A DNA stretch of 64,000 bases from Hemicordylus capensis (Eukaryota; Chordata; Lepidosauria; Squamata; Cordylidae), in contig NC_069662.1 of assembly GCF_027244095.1 (NCBI RefSeq), forward strand, positions 10,256,501 through 10,320,500. The letters are read 5' to 3'. Both the position numbers and the translations under genes were made by a program. Position 1 is the stretch's first letter. Each line of letters opens with the position of its first letter. The notes beneath the pieces are model-generated. The model searched no databases, was not told where the DNA came from, and worked only from the letters and a program-made list of their open reading frames with translations. This document shows positions 43,913-56,074 of the stretch, piece by piece.

Positions 43913-44381
43913 GTATGTATATCAACTTCACTATCAGTTGGTGCTACTTAAAGAGCTCAGAAACTGATCCATCTTTTGTGGTAGAGCCTCTCTTGATGTC
44001 CAACTGCAGAGAACCAAAAGATATTTCTGCTCTACAGAGAGCAGATGTTTACTGAACGTAAACAGAATGTGTTTACTGGTGAAATACCATGGGCAACCTG
44101 TAATTCTGTAGAGGTGATTATATATCCCCTGAAAGTACCAATTTCAGAATGATTGCTTCTTCTCCTTTTCCAGTTCCCAAGAGAGTAGCAGTGGCCACTG
44201 CTAAACAATGAATCAAGACTTTAGGATGGACATAAATATAGCCTATTCCATTCAGAACTGGGACTAAACACAGAAAGGGTTTCAACAGTCTTCTCATTAG
44301 TACTTTCTCATTAGTCTTCTCATTAGTACTGTCTCTAGGTTAGAAATCAGCCAAGTGAGAAACCTTTCAAGACAGGCATTA

Positions 44382-44549
44382 CTGTATTTTATGGACTATA
44401 AGACTCACTTTTTTCCTCAAAAAATATCCGCCAAAATTCAGGAGCGTCTTATATGTTTTAACAGTTTAATATGTTAAAACTCTGAAAAACTGGATTAAAA
44501 TTAAGGTGCGTCTTATAGTCCGTAGCGTCTTATAGTCCGTAAAATACGG
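44382..44549. mobile_element. Tc1/mariner-type MITE, spacer before copy C only
   Basis: This 168 bp element has inverted ends CTGTATTTTATGGACTATAAG and CTTATAGTCCGTAAAATACGG between TA dinucleotides. The spacer before copy B has the empty site GGCATTATATGATATCC at about 11893. Confidence 0.85.
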
Positions 44550-44767
44550 TATATGATATCCAGTAATCTTTTGTATTTAGTTGTTTGGATCATGGTCCCT
44601 GTGCAGAACCTGTAGAGAGTTTGAGGGAGGAGAGAGAAAGTAGAATGGAGGGGAAAGAGAAGGAGAAGATGGAGTTGTTGCTGAACAAATCTTAAGTTGA
44701 ATCTTCATATGATTTCTTTGTGTATATGAGGGAAGCAGATAGAAAACAACAGGTTATGCTACTTTGG

Positions 44768-44968
44768 GTATGAGATCTTAGCTCAGAAGTACAGCATCTG
44801 CTTTGCATGCAGAGAAGGCTCCAGGTTCAATCTCTGGCAGCTCCAGGTATAGCTGGGAAAGAATTATTTGTGAAACCTTGGAGAGCCGCTGCCAGTTCAG
44901 TGTACATGGTACTGTGCTAGATGGACTAAGAGTCTGATTCAGTATAAAGTATCTTTCTATGTTGCTAG
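44768..44968 (+). mobile_element. tRNA-derived SINE directly upstream of copy C
   Basis: Same insertion as 12121-12295 but more complete: it keeps GTGAAACCTTGGAGAGCCGC, which the copy before B has lost. It ends about 75 bp before the exon 1 ATG. Confidence 0.8.
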
Positions 44969-45041
44969 TCAAGTACACTTGAATTCAGACTGGATGTACT
45001 AAGAGGTGATTTCATGACTAAAGCAAAGATTTGTATGAAAG

Positions 45042-45256
45042 ATGCTTGAATTTCTAATATTGGTAATGCTACTCCCTGACAGTGTTTGCAAGAGTCCTCT
45101 TGTTAAATGGAAAATGAGTCACCCTAGTCCAGTTCACCATAATTATTTTCAGTCAGGTGACCTCCTCATTGCTGGTATTATTTCTCTGATCTACAGCCTT
45201 TCGGATCCAGTAACGTACAGAAGACACCCTTCTGCGGAACTGGATGATGGGATCAT
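45042..45256 (+). CDS. V2R copy C exon 1
   Basis: This 215 bp exon has ATG, signal peptide (MLEFLILVMLLPDSVCK) and a GTAAGT donor, nearly the same as exon 1 of copy B. It belongs to the copy C gene with the exon 3 stop. Confidence 0.9.
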
Positions 45257-46060
45257 GTAAGTTACTGGGTATTTTAACCATACCATTGTTGGTTTGTTTT
45301 GTAAATTTATAAACCACTTTCTCCCCAAGTGCTCAGATTGGTTTGCAACGATAAAAACAGCCAAATTGATATCAAAGTTAAAATTCCACAAAATGATCAT
45401 CAGGCAAATGTCTGCCCCTAAATAGGTATCTATTTACTAGGTGGTGAATGAATATGTATTTGTGATAGTGGCTGAGATGCAGACTAATGAAGCACAAGTT
45501 CAAAGGTGCTGCAGACAGGATTGATTAACTCAATGCTGGCATACTTGTGGGTGGGAGAGTTAATTTCCATAACCTCCCCTTCCCTCAGAAGCCCTCTATG
45601 CCACTCTAAAATATGTCCCTATAGGGAATGCAGCCTTTGGGGACGTATTTTCAGGGTAAGGAAAGGTGTCAAAATTCATTCCCCACCTCTACTTTCACAA
45701 GTGCCCCTTCTGAGTTATTTTGGAACTCACATGTCACACTAGAATGTGTTCCACTGGCACTCTGTATGCAGGTCAGCCACAATTCTTAAACAGGTGTTTG
45801 TTTTGGTAAAGAGCCCTGCCTCCCACTATAGTAATGATGTTGATCGTAGTATTATAGTTATAGCAGGTGTAGCAGATGTAATCATCATAGTAGCAACAGT
45901 TGTAAATGCAGTCTGTATTCTGCAAGTATAGATTAATATTCTTACGAGAGAGCAACACACATTTAGACTTAAACACAAGTCTAATTTGAATGCGTAAATT
46001 AAAAGTGGAAATTCCAAGTCATAAGTTGGTTTTGCTTGCTCTGGACTTGAGTAGCCCAAT

Positions 46061-46096
46061 ACCATTCATTCATTCATTCATTCATTCATTCATTCA
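46061..46096 (+). repeat. (ATTC)n microsatellite, copy C intron 1
   Basis: About nine CATT units, against a shorter interrupted tract (TTCATTAATTCATT) in copy B near 13365-13390. Confidence 0.85.
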
Positions 46097-46555
46097 CTAT
46101 CATCATGATATTAAGAGTGGAAATACAATTCCCAGCAGTCCCCAGAAGAACCACTGCTCTAGTGAAAAGAAGCTTTCCATACCCAAGTTTTGAGGGTCAG
46201 ATGTAAATATATTGGCCTTTTTAGATTTTTCTACAAATCACGAAGGTGGAGTTTTCCATGGGAAAAAAAATACCATTTTTGAAATCCCATTGAGTCATAA
46301 TTGTTTGATGCTTGTTTTGAACATAGTACATGTGTGTTTTGCTTCCAAAGAAATGCCTTATTGGTCTGATGTTCAGATAAGTTGTATTTCTAGATATGTC
46401 TGCCAATGCTTCTTCACTCTTCCCTGGATTAGCAGCATGAAGTCTATCTTCAGTGCAGTATGGCCAACAAAAACATATTAATCAGAAATGCAATTGATGT
46501 CATATTCTGAATGTGGGGAAATGCACCGTAACACAAGAAGTAAATGTCATTGCAG

Positions 46556-46847
46556 GATGCTGACTCAGAACTACCAGCATATCCTGGCCTTCGCATTTGC
46601 TGTCAAGGAGATCAATAAACACCCCCAGCTTTTGCCCAATGTCACACTGGGTTTCAAGATCTCTGATAACTATTATAGTCAGAGATTGAGCTTCCAAGAC
46701 TCTATGGAATTTCTCTCAACATGGGGAAAATTGATCCCTAACTATGTGTGTGACACCCAGAACAATCTAATGGCCATCATTGGGGGACCTTACACTAACA
46801 TCTGTCTGGACATGGCAGCCATTCTGAACATCTACAAGATTCCACAA
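46556..46847 (+). CDS. V2R copy C exon 2
   Basis: This 292 bp exon is intact and encodes [16 protein letters not shown] through YKIPQ. The split codon from exon 1 becomes Met here and Ile in B. Splice sites are canonical. Confidence 0.92.
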
Positions 46848-47528
46848 GTAAGTTGGACACATGGAAGTTTAAAAATTTGAGCTGGAGAAAGAAAGAAGGG
46901 TGATTGTAATACATAATCTGCATGCTGCTTAGAGGTTGACTCCTGAGCAAGAAAAATTCCCAATGTTCTGTTGTACATACAAAAGTCATAAAGGAAATGG
47001 TTTTGATTTTTCATATGCATTGCCTGTGATATGAGAGCAGAGAGCATCCCCATTTTCCTACTCATGGAAAGATGTAATACCATTCCTTCTGTGCTTGTGC
47101 TTGTAAATGTGGCTTCCATGTTTCTGTATGTAAACCGCTTTGGGAACTTTGGTTGAAAAGCGATATATAAATATCTGTCGTATTCGTATTCCATGTCCTC
47201 TTAATGAACATCACAGTGAACATTAAAGTTAGATCTTTTTGAGGCTGGTTTCCTACATTGGCTGCCTTCATGTGTCTTTTGTAATGAAAGTAACCAGTCA
47301 GACTGCAAAATTAAATCAAGTATTTTTTAAATGACCACATTTGAGGACAATAAATGTAGGCACAGAAGCAAAATGAACATTGTTGAGACTGATGCAGGAG
47401 AGTATAAAGTACCATATTTCCCTCCAGTTCTTTCCTGTTAAATAAAGGTGGTGGTTTGGGGGGTCATCTTCAGTTGAGAGTCCTCTTTCTCTTTGGTAAA
47501 TATAAGTATAGCTATCTTTTAAGTCATC

Positions 47529-47998
47529 GAGGCAAATCTCACGATCAGTGAGACTCACCAAAATGAGGTCTGCGGGGAGAGGGGGCTTAGCCTGCTCTCC
47601 CCTCAGACGATCACCCGCGCAGGCAGATTGCCCGCCCACATGACTGCCAGCTCTGGTGGCGGCTGTGGGGATAGGGGGCTGTGTGGCTCTGGAAGTTCCA
47701 GGATGCCCCATGCAAGTGCGCAGGGCATTCTGGAGAGACCTCCAAGCTCGAGCTTGCAACCTCCCGGTGGGGGTCTACTCATATGTTGCCACAGCGTGGA
47801 ACCGTGCCGTGGCAGCACATGATCCGGAAGCCCGGGTTAGCGGAGCGCTCGGAGGGAAGCCCTTGACCTGGGCTAAGTGAAGGGGTACTTAAGAGGCCTA
47901 GCTGCTGCGAGCCACATGGCTCCCGTTGCAGCACACCATCGCCCAAAAGCGGGCAGGGCTCCCTTAGCCCACCCTTGGGCGATCGTGAGAATCGCCTC
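47529..47998. mobile_element. GAGGC-ended element with ATC target duplication, copy C only
   Basis: This 470 bp element has ends GAGGCAAATCTCACGATC and GATCGTGAGAATCGCCTC and ATC on both sides (47526-47528, 47999-48001). Copy B shows the empty site AAGTCATCACCCTAC at about 15004. It has the best-preserved ends of this family in the window. Confidence 0.85.
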
Positions 47999-48627
47999 AT
48001 CATCTTACATTCAGAGTTGCCTTCTATTCAGGTAAAATCAGTACAATAAACACTTCAAATTACAGTTTAATTTCACTATTTTTTTTTAAAAAAAAAGTTT
48101 CAGAAAGTGATATGAAAAGAAGGTAAGGGAGTGTTTTATGTTATTAGATGGAAGCCATGGAGCAATCTTTGGACCTTTGCAAGCTGCTGCTTAGAGGTTA
48201 AATCATCCAGCTTCATGATCACAGAAGTGCCCACCATCACAGATATGGGGCTTCCCTTTTCAGACAAAAGCTGCTAAAGCATGAGTTGGACAACATTTGT
48301 CTGTGAATAATGGGTCAGGGGTAAGACTTCTGACCTGTTTGTGCCTCTGTATATGATTACACACTTTTAAACATCTACAGAGGGCTCAAGACTCAGTGAC
48401 CTTCCATCTCCTTTCCACATGTGCCTCAGATATCTTCTGCTTCAGAGAGTCATGGCTCCCTTATTGAAGAATGAGCATTAAAAGAAAGAAATCAGCATAT
48501 ATTCAAGCACTGTGCCTCTAACATTTGATCACAGTCACAGAAACTGTGAGCACTCTGTACCCCTCTAGATCAAACTTACTGAAAACCTAAACAGAAATGG
48601 ATTTCAGTTGAGCACTATCCAGACACT

Positions 48628-49064
48628 GAGGCTGTTCTCAAGAGCAACCAAGTTCCCACGAGCAGCCGTGAGAACCTCTGGGATCCACGCAGATCCTGGT
48701 GCTGCCGCAACACCCAACCCAGTACTGAAGCCCAGCCATTAATCCAGGCTAAGGGATTGTGTGACCACATGGGGTGCTTGCCACCTACACAGTCCCAGAG
48801 ATGGATGCCTGGAATGCCCATCTCCTGGGAGAGAAACCCAATGCAGCGCACTCAATGCACTTTGCATTGTGGGATTCCTGGAGGCTAGGACAAGAGTCCT
48901 GGCTTCAGATCCACCCTGTACTGTGGTGAACAGAGCAAGGCTGATTGTGTAGGAAAGCGGAGCTTGCTCCTATCAAGCAGTGATAGGTCATCTGGTGGGG
49001 AAGGCCTGGTTTGTGAAGCCTTCCCTCTGCCCATCCACCCACAGTATGTCATGTGAAAGGCCCC
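48628..49064. mobile_element. GAGGC-ended element in copy C intron 2
   Basis: Counterpart of 15633-16067: it begins GAGGCTGTTCTCAAGAGC and ends ATGTGAAAGGCCCC. Shared by both units. Confidence 0.5.
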
Positions 49065-49417
49065 ATTAAGTTTTAAGACTGTACTTATGCCCGTACATTT
49101 GTATACATTTTTCTGTGAATGACTGTACCTGTGTTCATTTAAAAAAGAGAACCTTAGTACAGGTCTCTCAAATGCATGGTGCAAATAGGAAGTGTTGAAC
49201 CTATGTTCAAGATAACATGTGAATAACTGTACTGTGTAAACAGAATAATTGTATGAGAGTTCAAAATACTGTGTGACTAGGGTGGATGTTTGCAACCAAC
49301 ATCATGTGCATTAGAAAAGTATTTTTCAACCCTATTTTTTTCTTTGAAAATATGTCTTGCTGTATCTTTATTATCTTCTTCTTCTACTAAATATACAGTC
49401 TTCTTCTCCTGAATATA

Positions 49418-50310
49418 CAGACAGTGTTTAGCAGTGATTCGATTTCTGATGGGGACTTTCCATACAATTTCTAATCGTCCATGAAGAGCAGATGGTTTAT
49501 TTTACTTGATGTTTTAGATGTTTGGTATCTGAGGCCTGTTTTGTTTAGTATTTGTGCAAGTAGAGTCATGGCGATTACAAAGAACATTGGGGATAGTGAG
49601 TCCCCTTGGAAAATACCTCTTCTGATGCTAACCTTTCCAACTGTCTCGCCATTGATTGTTAACTGTGTACTCCACATGCTCATTGCTTTCTTAAAAATAA
49701 ATATCTGAATGTTTTTGCTGACACCAGTTGTTTCTAAACATTTTAGTATCCATGTATGAGGCAATGAGTCAAAGGCCTTCTTGTAGTCAATTCATGCAAC
49801 ATTCAGATTTGTTTTCCTTCTCTTGCAATTTTCTAAAATCATTTTGTCAATCAGCAGCTGGTTTTTTGTGCCTCTGGTGTTTGGGCAATTTCCTTTCTGT
49901 TCAACTGGAAGCTATTTATTAGTTAATAAGTGTTGCATTACTTCATCTGCTATTATTCCAGTTAATAATTTGAACATGGTTGGCAGGCAGGTTATCAGTC
50001 TATAAAGAAGAGCCCCTGGTGGCGCAGTGGTAAAACTGCCGCCCTGTAACCAGAAGGTTACAAGTTCGATCCTGACCAGGGGCTCAAGGTTGACTCAGCC
50101 TTCCATCCTTCTGAGGTTGGTAAAATGAGTACCCAGAATGTTGGGGGGCAATATGCTAAATCATTGTAAACCGCTTAAAGAGCTTCCAGCTATAGAGCGG
50201 TATGTAAGTGCTATTGCTATTGCTATAATTACTTCGAACTGCACCTTTTGCGCGGTCTTTCATTATGAGGTGAGTTTTCCCAGTTGTTAACCATTGTTAA
50301 CATTATTATT
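49418..50310 (-). mobile_element. R4-type LINE RT fragment, copy C intron 2
   Basis: Antisense, uninterrupted where copy B holds the Ngaro-like element (junction equivalent at about 49595, GGGGATAGTGAG). It encodes [21 protein letters not shown] and FMDD with stops. A SINE (50006-50222) splits its 5' part. Confidence 0.8.
50006..50222 (+). mobile_element. Sauria-type tRNA SINE, copy C only
   Basis: Head CCCCTGGTGGCGCAGTGGTAAAAC with AAGTTCGATCCTGACCAGGGG (A and B boxes), body CCTTCCATCCTTCTGAGGTTGG, tail TAAGTGCTATTGCTATTG. CTATAA occurs on both sides (50000-50005, 50223-50228). Copy B has the uninterrupted site GGTCTATAATTACTTGG at about 22620. The family name is by resemblance to Sauria SINEs. 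Confidence 0.8.
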
Positions 50311-50785
50311 GTTGTTTATACCGTCAGACAGGTGTTATTGACTGGTTTGTTTTATCCAGACATTGAGTCCTTCCCAAGGACCTGGGATTCCGGAATTTTG
50401 TTATCACTATTGTTGCTGTTATTATTATAGATATCGTCACAGAATATAGGCTGTTCCCAGTAAAGTTGCTATTTGTAATTGGCTGATAGTGATTTCTGTG
50501 GCTCCTATGCTGTTGACTTGCTCTTCAAGGTGTTTTGGAATTGCACCTAGGGTGCCAATTACTACTGGGATTATTTTGGTCTTCTTCTGCCACACCCTTT
50601 CAATTTCAATGTGTAGATCTTTGTATTTTGTGATTTTTTCTATTTCTTTTTCTTTTATTCTGCTATCACCTGTTATTGCTATGTCAATTATTTTAACTTG
50701 TTTTTCTTTCTTCTCGACTACAATTATATCTGGTGTATTGTGTGGAAGATGTCTGGTGTATTGTGTGGAAGTGTAGAAGAGAACG
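50310..50785 (-). mobile_element. R4-type LINE 3' end, copy C intron 2
   Basis: Counterpart of 22700-23400 without its internal repeat. It encodes the restriction-like endonuclease region in antisense and adjoins ATTATTATTG at its 3' side. Confidence 0.7.
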
Positions 50786-50868
50786 TTATTAATTATTATT
50801 ACTATTACTATTACTATTACTATTATTTTCCTCTTTACTCATTTCTTCAATCTTTTCACTCTTTTTAG

Positions 50869-51729
50869 CTCTCATATAATTTTGCTCCAGAAACAAACAA
50901 CAAAGCCCAAGTTGTGTTCTCCCACTGAACGTTTCCAAATGCAACCTGTCAACAATGGGGAATCCTTCAGCTACTGCTACATTTCAGGTGGAAATTAATT
51001 GGGGTGATGGATTTCAGTGTTATCAAAATGGAGATGTTTCTGCAGAATATGCTTCTGACGTTTTCACGGAGTGGTATCTGCTTTGACTTCATTAAGAAAT
51101 TACCAGTGGTAACTTTTTCCAATCAGCTTGAGAACATAATTGGCGTGGCCTCTGAAATATTCCATGCAGTCATGGAAAGCAGAGCCAATGCAGTGGTCAT
51201 ACATGGCGGAATTCACATCATAATATATTTGAGAGCTGCTTTTCGGTTGTTAGTATTTGAAGGCCTACAATGGAGTGAAAAAGGTAAAGTGTGGATTATG
51301 ACAGCTGAGATGGATTTCACATCTCTTCCCTTTCAAAGAGGATTTGATCTAGACTTCCTCCATGGTGCTTTATCCTTTGCAATTCACTCAGAGGATATAT
51401 TAGGATTCCAGACCTTTCTACAGGTGAGAACCCCTGCCAAAGAAAAAGGAGACGGCTTTCTCAAGGATTTCTGGGAACAGGCATTTAATTGCTTGTTCCC
51501 CAGTTCAAAAGCAGATGAGGAGAATGAAGAAGCTTGCACTGGGAAGGAGAAACTGGAGACTCTCCCTGGGTCTGTATTTGAAATGCGCATGACTGGCCAC
51601 AGTTATAGCCTCTACAATGCTATCTATGCTGTGGCACATGCTTTGCATGCCATGCATTCATCCATTTCCAAGCACAGAACAGTGATTCATGGAGGGGGAT
51701 GGAGACTTTGGAATCTTCAGCCATGGCAG
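50869..51729 (+). pseudogene. V2R copy C exon 3 with in-frame TGA
   Basis: This 861 bp exon aligns base for base in length with copy B exon 3. Codons 1-19 read LSYNFAPE to FSH and codon 20 is TGA (50926-50928) instead of TGG. The rest is open to LQPWQ at 51729, including 245 codons from the ATG at 51004, which could be mistaken for an independent ORF. Confidence 0.92.
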
Positions 51730-52587
51730 GTAACCTCCTAAGGACAGAAGAGAGGAGAACTTGCACTTGTTCTGGGTGGAACATAAAGGCTTAGGGTGGA
51801 ACATCCAGGGTCATAGCCACCATTGTGCAAACAGGTTCAAAGACCATGGGCCGCCAATGGTAGGAGATGCCGAAGCCCCCAAGAGGGCATGGATTGGGAT
51901 CTGGGAAAGAGCCCCGAACATACTCCCCCTGCTCATGCCTGGGCTACTAAGAGCCCCGATCCAGCGCTTGCCTGTCCTTTTCAGGCAGCATTTGCTCCCT
52001 GAAAACAACCTATTCTCCTTTCTCTTCCTCCAGAGAGGGTTAGAAAGGGAGAATAGATGCTTTTAGGCAGCAATCACTTCCTGAAAAGAAAGGGAAGCAT
52101 GGGCTCTGGCTCTTCGGGGGTCGAGGCCATGCCCCCTTTGTGCATGACCTCGAACTCTGAAGAGCCCGAGTGAGACCTTCCCTGTCATTTCAGGCAGCAC
52201 TTGCTGCCTGAAAACATCTATTCTCCCTTTCTCCCCCTCTCTGGAGGAAGAGAAAGGAGAATGGGTTATTTTCAGGGAGCAAATGCTGCCTGAAAAGGAC
52301 AGGCAAGCGTTGGCGGGGCTCAGGCATGCCCCGTGCATGTGACATCACGTGCATGGGATGTTGTCAGAGGCGCTTCCAGGCAGGGCCAGACCCAGGCCAC
52401 CACTCAGCTGGCTCCGCTGCTCGGCTGGCCCCGTGCCTGGGAACATCAGCATTTAGGGTGTCAAGAAATCCCCCCCCCCGAAGAAAAAGCTGGGGTTTGG
52501 GCATCAAGGTGCTAGATCCCTTATAGGGTTCCATTTTCAGCCTACCCCCTGGTGCCCCAGAATACACTGGAGTATTTGTGACATGCC

Positions 52588-52736
52588 CAGGGGCATAGCT
52601 AGGGGAGGAGGGACATGGTCACCCCTCTCCCCAGCGGCCCTTTGGAGTGAGGTATATAACGAAGAAAATAAGAAGGAGTGGAGCTGGGACCCCTTGGTTC
52701 TTTGAACACATCTGCTCAATTATAGCTACACCCCTG
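52588..52736. mobile_element. hAT-type MITE, copy C intron 3
   Basis: Counterpart of 25196-25366, with CAGGGGCATAGCTAGG and TAGCTACACCCCTG ends. Confidence 0.65.
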
Positions 52737-53264
52737 GTTGTGCCAAATGACTACAACCCAAGATCACATCTCTTATAGCACAATATGTAGATGTTTCTGG
52801 GTTAGACTGGGCAAGCTGTTTAATGTACATTCTTTGTTCTAATTTTCTATGATTGGTTAACGGAAGAAAAAAACATGGCTTTGGAGGGAAGGGGGAGTGG
52901 AGAAGGTGTTCAGTCAGACCAGTGATCCTTCCCCCACATGGCTAGCCTGAGCTATTTTAGGTTTTGCAAAAGCCTGAAGTTGTCTTGAGATTTATGTTTT
53001 GAAATGGGGGAGGGATTGTATGGGGATGAGAAATAGCCCCTAAAACCCCTTCAGATCACATTTTTCTTTCCAGGCGCTGACAGTGGTCATTTCTTCTCTC
53101 ATTATTCCTCCCTAGAGTGGATGCAGAAATCATGATGTAGCACCATGTAGAGATCATGTAGTACCATGTTGAAAACAAAGAGAGTTAAGGGCTATGCTTC
53201 TGGCATTCCTTCTATGGGAGATATGTGAGATTGGAAATGGTAATAAACATAAATTATAATAATA

Positions 53265-53640
53265 AACTATATTGGTTAATTGCCCCATAACAAATTGTTT
53301 TCTGGGTGCTCACAACACAGCACTAAACATCAAATTCACACACAAACACACATACACATTAAATCATAACAGACCAAAGTGGGGGGAGGTTTGATAAAAA
53401 AAAAAACAACAAAGCAATTCTTTTATAATCCATTCAAAAATACAATTTAAAAGTCAAAAGATAAAAGTGAACAAAAAAGTGTTTATTCCTGGCGTCTAAA
53501 GGAAAAAAATTATGAAGCCAGGTGAACCTCATGGGGGGGTGGTATTCCATAAATTGGGTGCAATTATCAATAAGGCCTTCTACCTAGTAGGCACCTGCCT
53601 CACCTCATTTGGCAGGGGTACTCAGAGGAGGGCCTCCGGA
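53265..53640 (-). mobile_element. L2-like LINE 3' fragment, copy C intron 3
   Basis: Counterpart of 26805-27150 with the same CCCCATAACAAATTGTT and GTGCTCACAACACAGCAC words. Confidence 0.5.
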
Positions 53641-53792
53641 GAAGATCTTAGGCACATTGACATCTCATGTGCCCCCTGAAAGTTCCCCCAAATATCTCTA
53701 ATCTGAAAATCCCACAAATGGAATGGTCATATTCTTTCTCAACATTTCAATTCAGTTCTACTTTTTAAAGAAACATGTGCTTGTGCCACATG

Positions 53793-54090
53793 ATGAGGCT
53801 TTTCTCACCACCAGCCTAACCTCCTGCCTAACCCCCTTAATAAACCTGACTTTTAGCCGAGGTTAAGGGTGCTCCTGATCCTTAATCACATAGACAGGTG
53901 CTTAGAGCATGTGCCGCACATTGCTTCACGGAGCTGCATGGAGCAGGGTGGTCCATGTGGAAGGCACACCGAAGCTGACCTGCTTGGTCATCTGGAAGGA
54001 AGGTAAATGGAAAGCAGTCTTCCCCCTGCACACTCCCCGCTTGCTCAGGGCAATCCTTATTATCACCCCCAGGTATCACATGAGCAAAAC
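53793..54090. mobile_element. GAGGC-ended element, copy C intron 3
   Basis: Counterpart of 27626-27966: it begins GAGGCTTTTCTCACCACC. It has small internal deletions relative to copy B. Confidence 0.45.
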
Positions 54091-54278
54091 AAATGATAAA
54101 CTCAGCATACATATTGCTTCCTTGTTATATTGACTCAAGACCGATTAATCTGTGGGATGGTGGTGGTTACCATTACTTTGGTTTGTTTTTCTAAAAAATC
54201 ATGCAAAAAACTTAAGATATCTATGTCATTAGTTATTAATTAGAAAATGAAGTGATACAGATATTTTACCCATTTTAT

Positions 54279-54345
54279 CCTTCCTTCCTTCCTTCCTTCC
54301 TTCCTTCCTTCCTTCCTTCCTTCCTTCCTTCCTTCCTTCCTTCCT
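54279..54345 (+). repeat. (TTCC)n microsatellite, expanded in copy C
   Basis: About 16 CCTT units, against four or five in copy B at 28150-28168. Confidence 0.9.
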
Positions 54346-54810
54346 ACCACTCTGCATACAAGTATGTTCTGGATCCCAGAAGATACAGTCCGACACTGCA
54401 GAATATTGTTTATTCCCAATGTCCATTTTAGATAATAAGATCAGAGGATTTTGCCTATGAAACTCTAGAAGACATCAGTGCACACATCAGCAGCAGCAAC
54501 AGCAGCTGCAGCTACAGCATTCCTATGCACATAATTAGTATAATTACGAGCACAAATATTAACCAGCATAAAGCTTTTAAGGGACCACAAGAGCCATAGA
54601 CCTTATGAGAAAGATGATTATCAGAACAGAACAGAACTTTATTATGGTCGTAGACCAATATACAAGAAATACAAACAATGCATCATGTAAATAAAATTTA
54701 CAAGAAGAGAAAAATATATAAACTACTTATGAAGAAAGATGATCATCCAAAAAGCTATGTTTGCTTATCATTGTTGCAGCTCCTTTCCATTCTTCTTGCT
54801 TTGTTTTTAG

Positions 54811-55038
54811 CTCTTTCACTTCTTGAGAAGAGTCGCATTTAACAATAATGCTGAGGAAACAGTTTCTTTTGACAAAAATGGAGAATTGGTGGGTGGATTT
54901 GATGTTATCAACTGGATCACATTCCCAAACAAGTCTTTCCTTCGAGTCAAAATTGGAAGAGCAGACCCACATGCTCCCCCAGACAAAGCATTCACCATTT
55001 CTGAGGATACCATTGTGTGGCCCAGCAGGTTTAACCAG
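54811..55038 (+). CDS. V2R copy C exon 4
   Basis: This 228 bp exon is open, encoding [25 protein letters not shown] and RFNQ between TTTTTAG and GTAGGT. It lies downstream of the premature stop in exon 3. Confidence 0.92.
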
Positions 55039-56074
55039 GTAGGTCTGCAGAACATTTCAAAATGTTTTCATTTCTTGAATGCTCAAGGGGTTATTTGCTA
55101 CCCAGGCTAATTATTGTCAGATTTTGTCATTTGAACTGGAACAGATTTTAAGTGTTATTGTTCCAAACATAATCCATTCAATAATTCAAAAACAGCATTA
55201 TACATAAGAGAAGCGGAAGATATTTCTCAGATACAAATTTAATATGTCTGATGGCTATAGGCTAACTCCATCCTGAGAGGCACAGTGCCTCTAAATACCC
55301 ATTGCAGGGGAGCAGCAGTAGGAGAGAAGGCATTCCCTCATCTCTTGCACCTGGTGGGCCACTGTGATGAATAGCATGCTGGACTAGACAGGCCTTGGTC
55401 CTGATCCAGCAGGCTGTTCTTTTTTAATGTTCTCACTGTACTTTAAGTCTCCTGCTCAAATCCTTCACATCTTTTCCCCTGCCCCCCCTCCCCGCTCTCT
55501 CAGCTGCCCTGGAATATTAGCCTCCTGTTTCTGAGTTGGGCTCTTTTAGAATCCCTGTACAAATCCCAGCACTTTCTTCTGTTTATATGGATGCTTATTT
55601 GGAGACCTGCTCTCTGATAGATTAACCATGCAGGTTACTTAGCAAGACAAAGAGAAGGAAATAAAGGGTTGTCTGACTTACAGACCAAGACATCACTGCA
55701 TGCTTCCTTAATTGGCAGTGTGATGTGTGGGGCATCATATGACATGCAGGTGTCCCCAAAGAGAACTTCAAGATCAGGGATCCTCAGCCCCTCCCACTGC
55801 CAGTTTCTGTTCAGGCCCCCTTGCACATCTGTCTTTCTATCTATCTATCTGTCTGTCTGTCTGTCTGTCTATCACATTTGTACACCGCCCCAAACTTTCG
55901 TCTCTGGGTGGTTAACAATAGCATAAAACAAGTGAAAATATATACAAAAACTTAAAACAATTTAACAATTTAAAAATCATCCACAAATAAAAACCTTAAA
56001 ATTTTAAAGAATGGAAGAAGCTTCGTTGAAGAGGTGGGTTTTCCCTCTCTCATAACCTCCATGGGTGGAGGGAT

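Noticed and set aside
51004-51741. 245-codon frame as an independent gene or alternative start for copy C
   Set aside because: It is the 3' part of V2R exon 3 after the TGA; the ATG corresponds to an internal Met in B and would lack a signal peptide.
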